From JAOAPY01 sp038237475 (GTDB lineage Bacteria; Acidobacteriota; Blastocatellia; Pyrinomonadales; Pyrinomonadaceae), in assembly GCA_038237475.1 (NCBI GenBank), contig JBBRYS010000011.1, positions 1 to 64,000 on the forward strand: a stretch of DNA of 64,000 nucleotides. Reading direction: 5' to 3'. The stretch's first letter is position 1, and every line of letters starts with the position of its first letter. Made by a program: the position numbers and the translations under genes. Below the pieces are notes generated by a model, which ran no database searches, was not told the DNA's origin, and saw only the letters and a program-made list of their open reading frames with translations. Positions 24,771 to 32,890 of this stretch are shown here, one piece after another.

Positions 24771-26147
24771 ATGGCTGTTCCTGATCCTATCCGCGACCGT
24801 TCTTTTGAACGGTCATTACCAAACAGTTCCGAAGCGGAGCGCGCCATCCTGGGCGCGGTGGTGCTCGACAACGGGCTCATCAGTCAGGCGATTGAATTAC
24901 TCACGCCGGACGACTTTTACGTCCCCTCACACCGGCGCATCTTCTCCGCCATGATTGGTCTCTTCGAACACGGCGCGGAAATCAATCCCATCCTGATCGG
25001 TGAAGAACTTAAAAAAGAAAACGCGCTCGAGACCGTGGGCGGCATCAGCTTCATTACGAATCTCACCTATGGCCTGCCCCATTCAACGAACATTATTCAT
25101 TACGCCAAAGTCGTGCGCGGCAAATCATTGCTGCGACGGTTGATCAAGACGGCGAGCAAGATCACCAATGAGGCCCTCGAAGAAGAGGAAGAGGCCGGTA
25201 TTATTCTCGATCATGCCGAGCACGCCATCTTTGAACTTGCCGACGAGCGCATTCGCCAGGGATTTACGCACGTCGAACCGGTAGCACGCGCCCTGCTGGA
25301 TAAGATCCAGGAAATGGAAGGCAGGCAGGTAGTGCTGACCGGCTTGACCACGGGCTTCGTTGAACTCGATGAAAAGACCTCAGGATTGCAGCGTTCGGAT
25401 TTGATCATCCTAGCGGCCCGGCCTTCGATGGGGAAGACCAGTTTCGCGCTCATGCTCGCGGAAAACGCGGCGATTGAGACAGGCGCGGTGGTCGGCATTT
25501 TTTCGCTTGAAATGTCAAAAGAATCCCTCGTCATGCGCATGTTGTGTTCGCAGGGGAACATCGATGCGCAGCGTTTCCGGAACGGCTTTCTTTCGCGAAC
25601 TGAATGGGCGCAAATTGCCAAGTCGCTGGGCACGCTGGCCGATACAAAAATATTTTTGGATGACACGCCTGGTATCACCGTGCTGGAGATGCGGGCCAAG
25701 TGCCGCCGGCTTGCGGCTGAACAGAAGCGTCTCGATTTGATCATCGTGGATTACCTCCAGTTGATGTCCGGAGGAAAGCGGACCGAGTCTCGCCAGCAGG
25801 AAGTTTCTCAGATCTCGCGCGAGTTGAAAGCGCTCGCCAAAGAAATGAACGTTCCCCTGGTGGCCTTGTCGCAGCTGTCACGTGCCCCGGAAGCTCGCGC
25901 CGATCACCGCCCGCAGCTATCTGACTTGCGCGAATCCGGAGCACTCGAGCAGGACGCCGACCTGGTGGCTTTTCTCTATCGCGAAGAGGCTTACAAGACG
26001 CCGGACGAGCGACAGGCCATGCCTGAGGATCGAAAAAATATCGCCGAGCTGATTCTGGCCAAACAGCGCAACGGCCCCACCGGCACCGTCGAACTGCGCT
26101 TCGTCCCCTCGAGCATGCGCTTCGATAATCTTTATCGCGGGGAGTGA
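24771..26147 (+). CDS. dnaB: Replicative DNA helicase
   Basis: A 458-residue hexameric helicase that unwinds the chromosome at the replication fork. The N-terminal primase-interaction domain (LPNSSEAERAILGAVVLDN ... DDFYVPSHRRIF) precedes the RecA-like domain with Walker A ARPSMGKTSF (about 215-224), GIFSLEMSKESLVMRML, Walker B LIIVDYLQLMSGG (about 323-335) and SQLSRAPE. Length is typical and no intein is inserted. It follows rplI after a 148-bp spacer holding a possible promoter, and its stop overlaps the upstream-most alr start. Confidence 0.97.
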   Translation: MAVPDPIRDRSFERSLPNSSEAERAILGAVVLDNGLISQAIELLTPDDFYVPSHRRIFSAMIGLFEHGAEINPILIGEELKKENALETVGGISFITNLTYGLPHSTNIIHYAKVVRGKSLLRRLIKTASKITNEALEEEEEAGIILDHAEHAIFELADERIRQGFTHVEPVARALLDKIQEMEGRQVVLTGLTTGFVELDEKTSGLQRSDLIILAARPSMGKTSFALMLAENAAIETGAVVGIFSLEMSKESLVMRMLCSQGNIDAQRFRNGFLSRTEWAQIAKSLGTLADTKIFLDDTPGITVLEMRAKCRRLAAEQKRLDLIIVDYLQLMSGGKRTESRQQEVSQISRELKALAKEMNVPLVALSQLSRAPEARADHRPQLSDLRESGALEQDADLVAFLYREEAYKTPDERQAMPEDRKNIAELILAKQRNGPTGTVELRFVPSSMRFDNLYRGE

Positions 26148-27352
26148 TCCGGCCACTGACTGCACTACTCGCGATGCACGATTCAACCAATCAAAAATCC
26201 AGCACTGTCACACCGGCACGTCCGACGTGGGCAGAAATCGATCTCGATGCGCTGGCTGCAAACTTTCAGATTGTCCGCGATCATGTAGGCGCCTCCGTCA
26301 AAATCATGGGAGTGGTGAAGGCGAACGCTTATGGTCATGGCGCTGTTCGCTGCGCACGTCGCCTGGCTGCTGCCGGTGCGGATTGGTTCGGCGTGGCGAC
26401 GCCCGAAGAGGGAATCGAGTTAAGGCTGGCTGGTATCGCACAGCCGATATTGTGCCTGGGTGGATTTTGGGACGGCCAGGAGCCGTCGCTAATTCAGTAC
26501 AAGTTGGTGCCAGTGGTCTATCGGCTTGAGATGATTGCCGCTCTGAATCAAGCGGCGTCCGCAGCAGGTACGATTGCTGATGTGCATGTGAAAGTCGATA
26601 CGGGTATGGGCCGGCTGGGTGTGCGGTTTGATGAACTCGATGCGTTCGCGACCGCGCTAAAGACTTTCAAGAACATTCGCGTTGACGGTCTGATGACCCA
26701 CCTGGCCGCTGCAGACGATCAGACCTGCGAACCGTTGACTAAGAGCCAGGTGGAGAGATTTGAACGAGCGGTTTCTGTCTTTGCAGCGCACGGTTTCAAG
26801 CCGGAGCACCGGCACCTCGCAAATTCCGCGGGTACTTTCGATCAGCCTGCAGCTCGGGGGACTATGGTCCGTCCGGGGGGCGTGCTTTATGGTCTGTGGC
26901 GCGATGTTTTGGATCCAACCCAACGCCGCGAACAGAAGTTTCGCCCTGTAATGTCTCTGCGCTCGCGCATAACTCTTTTGAAGTGGGTGCCGCCGGGAGA
27001 GACGCTTGGCTACGGTTGCTCCTTCGAAGCAACACGACGAACGCTGGTGGCTACGCTGCCCGTTGGCTATCACGACGGTTACATGCGCGGACTGTCAAAT
27101 CGCGGTCGAGTGATTGTGCGTGGCGCCTATGCCTCAGTGATCGGCCGCATCTCGATGGACCTGACGCTGCTCGATGTTACCAATATCGCCGGTGTTGAGG
27201 TTGGCGACGTGGTGACGCTGCTCGGACCTGACGAAGGGACCGGTGGTTTGTCCCTGGCTGCTGAGGATCTCGCCAAAGTCGCCGGAACAATCTCATACGA
27301 AGTCACTTGTGGCATCAGCAACCGGGTCCCACGCATCTACTTACCTGCATGA
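26144..27352 (+). CDS. alr: Alanine racemase
   Basis: 402 residues if starting at the GTG at 26144, whose GTGA overlaps the dnaB stop; an ATG at 26174 is an equally possible start and would remove 10 residues. It is a PLP enzyme converting L- to D-alanine for peptidoglycan. The PLP lysine is Lys59 in GVVKANAYGHG. Other motifs are WAEIDLDAL, VDTGMGRLGV, RPGGVLYG and the LGYGCSF segment with the second catalytic base Tyr. ISMDLTLLDVT follows. Length is slightly above 360-380 because of the N-terminal tail. It sits between dnaB and a DUF1569 gene. Confidence 0.95.
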   Translation: MIRPLTALLAMHDSTNQKSSTVTPARPTWAEIDLDALAANFQIVRDHVGASVKIMGVVKANAYGHGAVRCARRLAAAGADWFGVATPEEGIELRLAGIAQPILCLGGFWDGQEPSLIQYKLVPVVYRLEMIAALNQAASAAGTIADVHVKVDTGMGRLGVRFDELDAFATALKTFKNIRVDGLMTHLAAADDQTCEPLTKSQVERFERAVSVFAAHGFKPEHRHLANSAGTFDQPAARGTMVRPGGVLYGLWRDVLDPTQRREQKFRPVMSLRSRITLLKWVPPGETLGYGCSFEATRRTLVATLPVGYHDGYMRGLSNRGRVIVRGAYASVIGRISMDLTLLDVTNIAGVEVGDVVTLLGPDEGTGGLSLAAEDLAKVAGTISYEVTCGISNRVPRIYLPA

Positions 27353-27807
27353 GATCATTGGCCAACGAAATCGATCGGCAGGAAGTGCTGCAGCGGCTAT
27401 CCAAATTGACCGCAAATGCAACCCGGCGGTGGGGCAGGATGAATCCTCACCAGATGATTTGTCACCTAAACGACTCGTTTAAAGTGGCAACGGGAGAAAA
27501 AGTCGCCGGCTCAAGCAGTAACTTTTTCACCCGCAGTATAGTGAAGTGGGTTGGCCTATATGCTCCGTTGCCCTGGCCCAAAGGCGTTCCTACCCGGCCG
27601 GAGATGGATCAGCAATCAGGAGGCACGCCGCCACTTGAATGGGATAAAGATCTGTACGCTCTCGATCTGATGGTTAGACGATTTTCCCACGAGCCTCGCG
27701 ATTTCGCGTGGCAGCCTCATCCGCTTTTTGGAACGATGCCCACCAGCGCCTGGTTACGCTTTGGCTACCTGCATCTCGATCATCACCTGCGCCAGTTTGG
27801 GCTTTAG
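27349..27807 (+). CDS. DUF1569 / DinB-like protein
   Basis: 152 residues from the ATG at 27349, which overlaps the alr stop as ATGA, so translation is probably coupled. The sequence (RRWGRMNPHQMICHLNDSFKVATGE ... AWLRFGYLHLDHHLRQFGL) fits the DUF1569 family of the DinB/YfiT four-helix superfamily. His residues in the HQMICHLND and HLDHHLRQ segments may bind metal. No substrate is known. The frame extends 14 codons further upstream inside alr, but the ATGA overlap is the better start. Confidence 0.75.
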   Translation: MRSLANEIDRQEVLQRLSKLTANATRRWGRMNPHQMICHLNDSFKVATGEKVAGSSSNFFTRSIVKWVGLYAPLPWPKGVPTRPEMDQQSGGTPPLEWDKDLYALDLMVRRFSHEPRDFAWQPHPLFGTMPTSAWLRFGYLHLDHHLRQFGL

Positions 27808-28436
27808 GATCGCCGCTAATAGGAGGCAGGGATTGCTTTGCCCAAAAAGTAGATCCAATAAGTCCGCGCTCAGCGGACAATTGAAAATAGACCACCGATT
27901 CATCGGTGGGATCCAACGCGCGATGAGGATCGAGTCCGTGAAGCGGACGATTACAGTCCGCGTTTAGCGGACGCTTGAAAATAGCCCAGCGATTTATCGC
28001 TGGGCTAGAGATGGAACTGAGACGAAGTCCGAGAAGCGGGCGGCTGAAATAGTTAAAGGATCTGTTGCGCCACTCAGCCGTCCGGTTCACGGACTACCAA
28101 TCGTCGCGCTCCTGGCCCAGCAGTAAAACTGCTGGGCTACTATCATTCGTCCGCTCTGCGACTGGTCTCTACTTTTTGGAAGCTCTCGTAAACGGCATTG
28201 ACGTTTACGCAGCCTGGTATTATTGTGAGCCCTTCGAGGAATAGATCGCAGGTCACCTCGCGAATAGAGTCCTCGAAGATCGCCTCTTGCTGTTTGTTAG
28301 AGGAACGTTCTTACCTTCGTTTGAAACGTTTTGACGTCCGGCTGCATATAAGGCCGGATGTGGATCAATCTCATAGTTCTGAACGCCGGCTTCTCACGCA
28401 CTTGGCCGGTTGGTTTCACCACCTGAAAGGAAAATC
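27808..28436. other. Gene-free intergenic region with a palindrome array
   Basis: 629 bp without a supported gene. The first half (27862-28137) is an array of short palindromes, listed separately. The second half contains cgtaaac (28187-28193) / gtttacg (28203-28209) and a pair acgtccggc / gccggatgt near 28333-28361, possible hairpins. The upstream region of the M15-like gene must lie in it. Confidence 0.6.
27862..28137. repeat. Array of REP-like palindromes (GTCCG...CGGAC and CCAGCGAT...ATCGCTGG types)
   Basis: At least eight short inverted repeats in 276 bp. GTCCG-type: 27862-27878, 27934-27948, 27956-27972, 28027-28041 and 28080-28094. Other stems: ccaccgat-tc-atcggtgg at 27892, agcccagcgat-tt-atcgctgggct at 27983-28006, and gcccagcag-taaaa-ctgctgggc at 28115. 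Several are preceded or followed by gaaaatag. The same two types recur at 52154-52293. Confidence 0.85.
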
Positions 28437-28931
28437 ATGAACGAACAAAAGAGAAAAGAGCGCAATGAACAGCGCGCGGCCGAACTGTGGCCCGCGTTTG
28501 GCAAGAAAATCAAAGCCGTGATCGCCGCGCTTGAGGCGCAGGGATTGCGCCCTCGCATTCAGGATGGCTACCGCTCGCCTGCGGATCAACTCATCGCCTT
28601 TCAAACCGGTCACTCGAAATTGAAGTATGGTTTCCACAATGTGACGGGAGCCGGCGGGAAGAAGGAAGCGCTGGCCGTCGATATGCTCGATGATGACCAC
28701 GCTGCGCAGGAGGGTTCCGAGTATCTGCTGCACCTGGCGGCGGCGGCGGAAGCTCAGGGTCTGGTGACGGGAATTCGTTGGGGACTTCCGGCAAAACTCA
28801 GCGCTGCTATTGATGCTGCGATCGCCAGCCAGAATTGGAAGGCAAAGGTGAAAATCGGCTGGGATCCTTCACACGTGCAACCGACCGGCATTACTCCCCA
28901 ACAAGCCAAAGCGGGCAAACGCCCCGCCTGA
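28437..28931 (+). CDS. M15-like peptidoglycan peptidase-type protein
   Basis: 164 residues from the ATG at 28437, with GAAAGG 6 bases upstream. It resembles the M15 (VanY/CwlK-type) D,D- or L,D-peptidase fold: QDGYRSPADQLIAFQTG is the start of the domain, then His67 in GFHNVTG, Asp82 in AVDM and His146 in DPSHVQ give the HxD...H zinc ligand pattern. No signal peptide is visible, so location is uncertain and it could act in lysis or as a cytoplasmic relative. The N-terminus is rich in Glu, Gln, Lys and Arg. It converges on the FAD oxidoreductase, with stops 11 bp apart. Confidence 0.72.
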   Translation: MNEQKRKERNEQRAAELWPAFGKKIKAVIAALEAQGLRPRIQDGYRSPADQLIAFQTGHSKLKYGFHNVTGAGGKKEALAVDMLDDDHAAQEGSEYLLHLAAAAEAQGLVTGIRWGLPAKLSAAIDAAIASQNWKAKVKIGWDPSHVQPTGITPQQAKAGKRPA

Positions 28932-28942
28932 TTGGTTTCGAA

Positions 28943-30184
28943 TCAGAGTATCGCCGTTTCGTGGAGTGTGCGGCCCGTTGCGAAGCGGGTGACGCTGAGT
29001 TGAGAAGCGTCGATTAGTTCAGTGTGTCCGTACAGTATCAGGTCGGCGGTGATGCGACCCGAAGCGGGCGAGTGCATTACGCCGTGCCCGCTGAAGCCAT
29101 TTACATAGTACAAGCCTTCCACTTCGGGCGCTGGTCCAAGGATGGCGTGATGGTCCGGAGTCATTTCGTAGAGCCCGGCCCAGGCCCGGCGCGGATTGAC
29201 TTCGGCATCGACCAGGCAGGGAACTCGATCAGCGGCGCGCGTCAGAATCTTTTCAATAAAAGAATCGTCGAAGTCCGTCTTGAATCCAGTGGTTTCTTCC
29301 GGGTCGTTCCAGGCCAGCAGGATTCCTTTGCCTTCGCGTCGAAAGTGAAAGCCGGTGGACATGTCAATCACCATCGGGAAGCGTTTGGGCAGGCCATCAA
29401 ATGGTTCGGTCGGAACAAGTTGGCGGCGCAATGGCACCACCGGCAGATCCGCACCCGCGAGCCTGGCGACGTTGGCGGCCCAGGCGCCTGCGGCATTGAC
29501 GACGACCGGCGAGGAAATAAATCCGCGCGTCGTATTCACACCCGCGATGCGACGCTGGAGTGAAATGGAGTCGGGTTTGGAGGAGGATGACTCGGGTGCC
29601 CTTCCTGAAGCGGCGGCATTCTCAGTAACTCCGCTCTCATCTACCTCAATGCCGGTTACCTCAGTATCGAGCCAGAGTCTTACGCCCGCTGCTCGCGCCT
29701 TCAATATGAAACCCATCATGACGCTGTGTGGATCTACAAAGCCGTCAGTCGCGCAATAAGTCCCCCCGATAACATCGTCCACGCGCAGTTGCGGAATTAT
29801 CTCGGCTATCTCAGAGCGAGAAATCAGTTCCACATTCGTTACGCCAAGCGCAATTTGCTTCTCGCGATTAGTCTTCAGGTATTCGAGATGGCGTTCAGTA
29901 GTGGCGCAAAACAGGTAGCCATGCGCTCGATAATCAGCCGGATAGCCCACCACTTCGTCGAACCGGGAAAAGAAGTCGATCGAATAACGGGACATCTGTA
30001 TGTTTACCGGAGTGGCGAACTGCGCCCGCACACCACCCATGCTCTTTCCCGTCGAGCCTTTGCCCTGATGGGTTGCGCGTTCCAGTACGATCACGTTGGT
30101 GCAACCCTGTTGCGCCAGATGATAGGCTACGCTCGAGCCTACGATACCGCTGCCGATGATCACTACGTCTGCTGTTTCTGTCAT
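28943..30184 (-). CDS. FAD-dependent oxidoreductase (DAO / sarcosine oxidase beta type)
   Basis: 413 residues from the ATG at 30184 (GTGGAATC just upstream). The open frame continues further upstream but without family features. The N-terminal dinucleotide fold VVIIGSGIVGSSVAYHLAQQG has the GxGxxG FAD motif, followed by VLERATHQGKGSTGKSMGG. Later features are VVNAAGAWAANVARLAGADLPV and the C-terminal YYVNGFSGHGVMHSPASG. These place it in the DAO family close to sarcosine oxidase beta/glycine oxidase-like proteins oxidising N-methyl or D-amino acids. The actual substrate is unknown. It is divergent from the gene at 30340. Confidence 0.87.
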   Translation of the reverse strand: MTETADVVIIGSGIVGSSVAYHLAQQGCTNVIVLERATHQGKGSTGKSMGGVRAQFATPVNIQMSRYSIDFFSRFDEVVGYPADYRAHGYLFCATTERHLEYLKTNREKQIALGVTNVELISRSEIAEIIPQLRVDDVIGGTYCATDGFVDPHSVMMGFILKARAAGVRLWLDTEVTGIEVDESGVTENAAASGRAPESSSSKPDSISLQRRIAGVNTTRGFISSPVVVNAAGAWAANVARLAGADLPVVPLRRQLVPTEPFDGLPKRFPMVIDMSTGFHFRREGKGILLAWNDPEETTGFKTDFDDSFIEKILTRAADRVPCLVDAEVNPRRAWAGLYEMTPDHHAILGPAPEVEGLYYVNGFSGHGVMHSPASGRITADLILYGHTELIDASQLSVTRFATGRTLHETAIL

Positions 30185-30339
30185 GATTCCACGTCCGAGT
30201 GCTGAAGCCGGATGAAGGCCCGACTGAAGTCGGTACTCTATACGCCTGTACTGAAAGTTGTCGAATATTATTTGTTGCGTGACTGTAACTGGCTTGATAG
30301 CCTCTCCGTCCAGCATCCCATGCAAACGCGGAGGTGTTT

Positions 30340-30723
30340 ATGTCTAACCCGAAAAATTTCTCCGAAACTTTTAAAAAACTCAAGGCAATCCTGGCCCCGC
30401 AGGCGGCCAAGCTGATCGTCGTTCACTTTACCGCTACTCAATACTATCTCGATACGAGGCATGTGATGAAAAATAGACGGCGAGTTTGTTTCGGCGCCGT
30501 GCGAGCAGGCAGGAACTATGTCAGTTGCCATCTGATGCCGGTTTACGCGTTTCCTAAAATGCTCGAGAGCATCTCGCCCGAATTGAGGAAACGTATGCAG
30601 GGGAAGTCCTGTTTTAATTTCAAGACAGTCGACGACAAGTTATTTAAGGAACTGGCGCGCCTGACTGAGGCAGGGTTAGTAAAATTTAACGATCCATCGC
30701 TTCTGGAGAAAATAGCTCGATGA
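30340..30723 (+). CDS. Conserved hypothetical protein (possibly DUF1801-like)
   Basis: 127 residues from the ATG at 30340, with GGAGG 5 bases upstream; an in-frame GTG at 30334 overlaps that site. It has no signal peptide or membrane segment. The segment CFGAVRAGRNYVSCHLMPVY and KGKSCFNF-like ending (MQGKSCFNFKTVDDKLFKEL) resemble DUF1801/YdhG-type small alpha/beta proteins, but I am not sure of the family. Its stop overlaps the next gene's start as ATGA, so the two are translationally coupled. Confidence 0.68.
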   Translation: MSNPKNFSETFKKLKAILAPQAAKLIVVHFTATQYYLDTRHVMKNRRRVCFGAVRAGRNYVSCHLMPVYAFPKMLESISPELRKRMQGKSCFNFKTVDDKLFKELARLTEAGLVKFNDPSLLEKIAR

Positions 30724-31886
30724 CGTTTGATTGCCCGAAGTGCGGTGCCCCCGTGAGTTTCGAAAGCGTTAACGATGCGCGTGGCAATGCTGCCACTGTC
30801 CGTTGCGGTTACTGCAATAGTTCGTTGATGGTCCCGGATGCATTGCGTGGTCGTCCGGCCCAGATCATTTCCCAGATCCACCTCGGGATAGGAGCGCCGG
30901 TTGTCAGAGCCGGTTCGCTTAAGTGGCTCTGGTTAATCCTGCTCGTACCATTCGTGGGACTACTGATTGGCACTCTTGCGATGATGGGAGCACTGATGCC
31001 GGTGGTGGGCAAGTTAAATCCCACGAGTAAACCGTCTTCAACTACACCCGGTAACATACGACCGGGGGCACTCGGGGGCAAAGCCGCAAATGCATTCGCC
31101 AACGAGTTGCTGCGCTTTGGCAGCGAAGGCATCGGTCCCGGCATGTTCAAGGATGCCCGGAGTATCGCAGTTGATGGGGCGGGCCATATCTATGTTGGCG
31201 AGTATTCGGGTGGCCGCATCCAAGTCTTTGATGACACCGGCCAGTTCCAGACCCAGTGGACAGTCGATCCCAAAATGCCTCTGCGCAGTCTTGCAGCCGA
31301 TCGCAAAGGCACTGTTTATGCAGTGCAGAGCGGAGCTATCTCGCGCTTTGACGGTGCAACGGGAAAGCCACTCGGAGCCTTGCCCTACTCTGACGGTTGG
31401 GGATTCGATAATGTCGTAACAACTGCCGATGGTGGGTTAGTAACGGCCTGGTACAAAGGCCGCGATGACATTATTCGTTTTAAAGGCGACGGTCAGGCAA
31501 CTCGCACCATCCGCGCGGCGATCAGTGGCGTGAGCGGCGACTCAGAGTTGAACACAAGACTCGCAGCAGATGGTCTCGGTAATGTCTATGCGCTCGGCTC
31601 TTTTAATAATGCGGTTTTTAAGTTTGGTCCTGACGGCAAGTTCATAAATCGCTTCGGCAGCGCCGGTGATCAGCCGGGCCAGCTTCGCGCTCCTCAGGCG
31701 ATAGCAGTCGACGGCAAAGGCCGTGTCTTTGTCAGTGACATTAAGGGCATTCAAGTATTTGAGGGTGACGGACGTTATCTCCAGGTCTTCAAGACTGAGG
31801 GGACTGCGTTCGGCATGGTGTTCAATGACAAGAACGAATTGTTGGTAGCCGCCCGCACGCAAGTGTTCAAGTTTGCTTTGAATTGA
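30720..31886 (+). CDS. Zinc-ribbon membrane protein with C-terminal NHL-type beta-propeller
   Basis: 388 residues. The N-terminus is a zinc ribbon (CPKC at 5-8 and CGYC about 29-32). A membrane segment follows (LWLILLVPFVGLLIGTLAMMGAL, about 64-90). The rest (about 130-388) is an NHL/6-bladed propeller with blade motifs such as SIAVDGAGHIYVGEYSGGRIQVFD and AIAVDGKGRVFVSDIKGIQVF. Topology suggests a cytoplasmic zinc ribbon and an extracytoplasmic propeller. The combination hints at a membrane sensor or scaffold, but function is unknown. It overlaps the preceding gene by 4 bases (ATGA). Confidence 0.8.
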   Translation: MTFDCPKCGAPVSFESVNDARGNAATVRCGYCNSSLMVPDALRGRPAQIISQIHLGIGAPVVRAGSLKWLWLILLVPFVGLLIGTLAMMGALMPVVGKLNPTSKPSSTTPGNIRPGALGGKAANAFANELLRFGSEGIGPGMFKDARSIAVDGAGHIYVGEYSGGRIQVFDDTGQFQTQWTVDPKMPLRSLAADRKGTVYAVQSGAISRFDGATGKPLGALPYSDGWGFDNVVTTADGGLVTAWYKGRDDIIRFKGDGQATRTIRAAISGVSGDSELNTRLAADGLGNVYALGSFNNAVFKFGPDGKFINRFGSAGDQPGQLRAPQAIAVDGKGRVFVSDIKGIQVFEGDGRYLQVFKTEGTAFGMVFNDKNELLVAARTQVFKFALN

Positions 31887-31935
31887 TTCCAGATTTCGCT
31901 CGTTGAGTTTTGACTATCAGTTGGCTGTTGGCCAC

Positions 31936-32859
31936 ATGAAAAAACTTACCCTGTTCACACTGGCCCTTCTGTTGTGCCTCATCAGTGCGTTCAACCCGAC
32001 CGCGGCCCAGGTTGCCGAACCGGACAAAGAAACAACCAAGGTCATTCTGTTGGGAACAGGAACGCCATTTCCGGATCCTCGAGCAGCAGGTCCGGCTACC
32101 GCGGTGGTGGTTGGCAAGCGCTTTTTCTTGTTCGATGCCGGCGTAGGTGTCATGCGCCAGATAAACGCTGCCGGGCTCGCGATCAGTGGGCCTGAGGCGA
32201 CTTTCATCACGCATCTGCACAGCGACCATACCTTCGGTTACGCTGACCTAATACTCACCTCATGGATGATGCGCCGGACCAAGCCGTTCGGTGTCTATGG
32301 TCCGCGTGGTTTGAGACGAATGACCCGCCTCTTAATGGCGGCCTATGCTGAGGACATCAGGATTCGCACCCAGGGGCTGGAACGTGAAATAGCCGGCGCT
32401 TATCGAGTCGACGTTCATGAAATCGGTCCAGGCGTTATCTACAATTACAACGGTGTGCGCGTGACCGCGATACCGGTGCCCCATGGTACTTGGAAAGTGG
32501 CATTCGCCTACCGCATTGATACGCCGGACCGATCGATCGTTATCTCAGGCGACACAAGACCAAGCGAAGCTTTGGTGCGGGCCTCACGGAACGTGGATGT
32601 GCTGGTCCATGAGGTCTATTCGCCTCTCCGTCTGGCTCCCGAAAAACGTCCTGGAGGAGAGTACTGGCCGCAATACATGCGTGAGTTTCATACCTCGGAT
32701 GTGGAATTGGGAGCGCTGGCGGCGCGAATCAAGCCCGGGCTGTTACTCATGACTCACATCATTCGCATCGGCTCGTCAAACGAAGAACTGCTTACCGGCA
32801 TTCGCCAGGGCGGCTTTAAGGGAGAGGTGGTAGTGGGAAGCGACCTGGGAAGATACTGA
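31936..32859 (+). CDS. Exported metallo-beta-lactamase-fold hydrolase
   Basis: 307 residues from the ATG at 31936, where a signal peptide begins (MKKLTLFTLALLLCLISAFNPTAAQ). The in-frame TTG at 31903 would spoil it. The MBL fold is clear: VILLGTGTPFPDP, the metal motif HLHSDH at 93-98, SGDTRPSEAL with the bridging Asp, and a C-terminal MTHI His. It resembles the ElaC/arylsulfatase-like branch (RNase Z-like), but export argues against a tRNA-processing role. The substrate is probably a phosphodiester, sulfate or lactone outside the cytoplasm, and is not known. Confidence 0.85.
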   Translation: MKKLTLFTLALLLCLISAFNPTAAQVAEPDKETTKVILLGTGTPFPDPRAAGPATAVVVGKRFFLFDAGVGVMRQINAAGLAISGPEATFITHLHSDHTFGYADLILTSWMMRRTKPFGVYGPRGLRRMTRLLMAAYAEDIRIRTQGLEREIAGAYRVDVHEIGPGVIYNYNGVRVTAIPVPHGTWKVAFAYRIDTPDRSIVISGDTRPSEALVRASRNVDVLVHEVYSPLRLAPEKRPGGEYWPQYMREFHTSDVELGALAARIKPGLLLMTHIIRIGSSNEELLTGIRQGGFKGEVVVGSDLGRY

Positions 32860-32890
32860 TTGAAAGCTGATAGCAAAACAGCACTCCACT

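Noticed and set aside
27862..28137. CRISPR array
   Set aside because: The repeats are short palindromes of two different types with variable and very short spacing. There are no direct repeats with uniform spacers and no cas genes.
28198..28440. 80-codon open frame upstream of the M15-like gene
   Set aside because: It lacks a ribosome-binding site, reads through hairpin-rich DNA and shows no conserved features.
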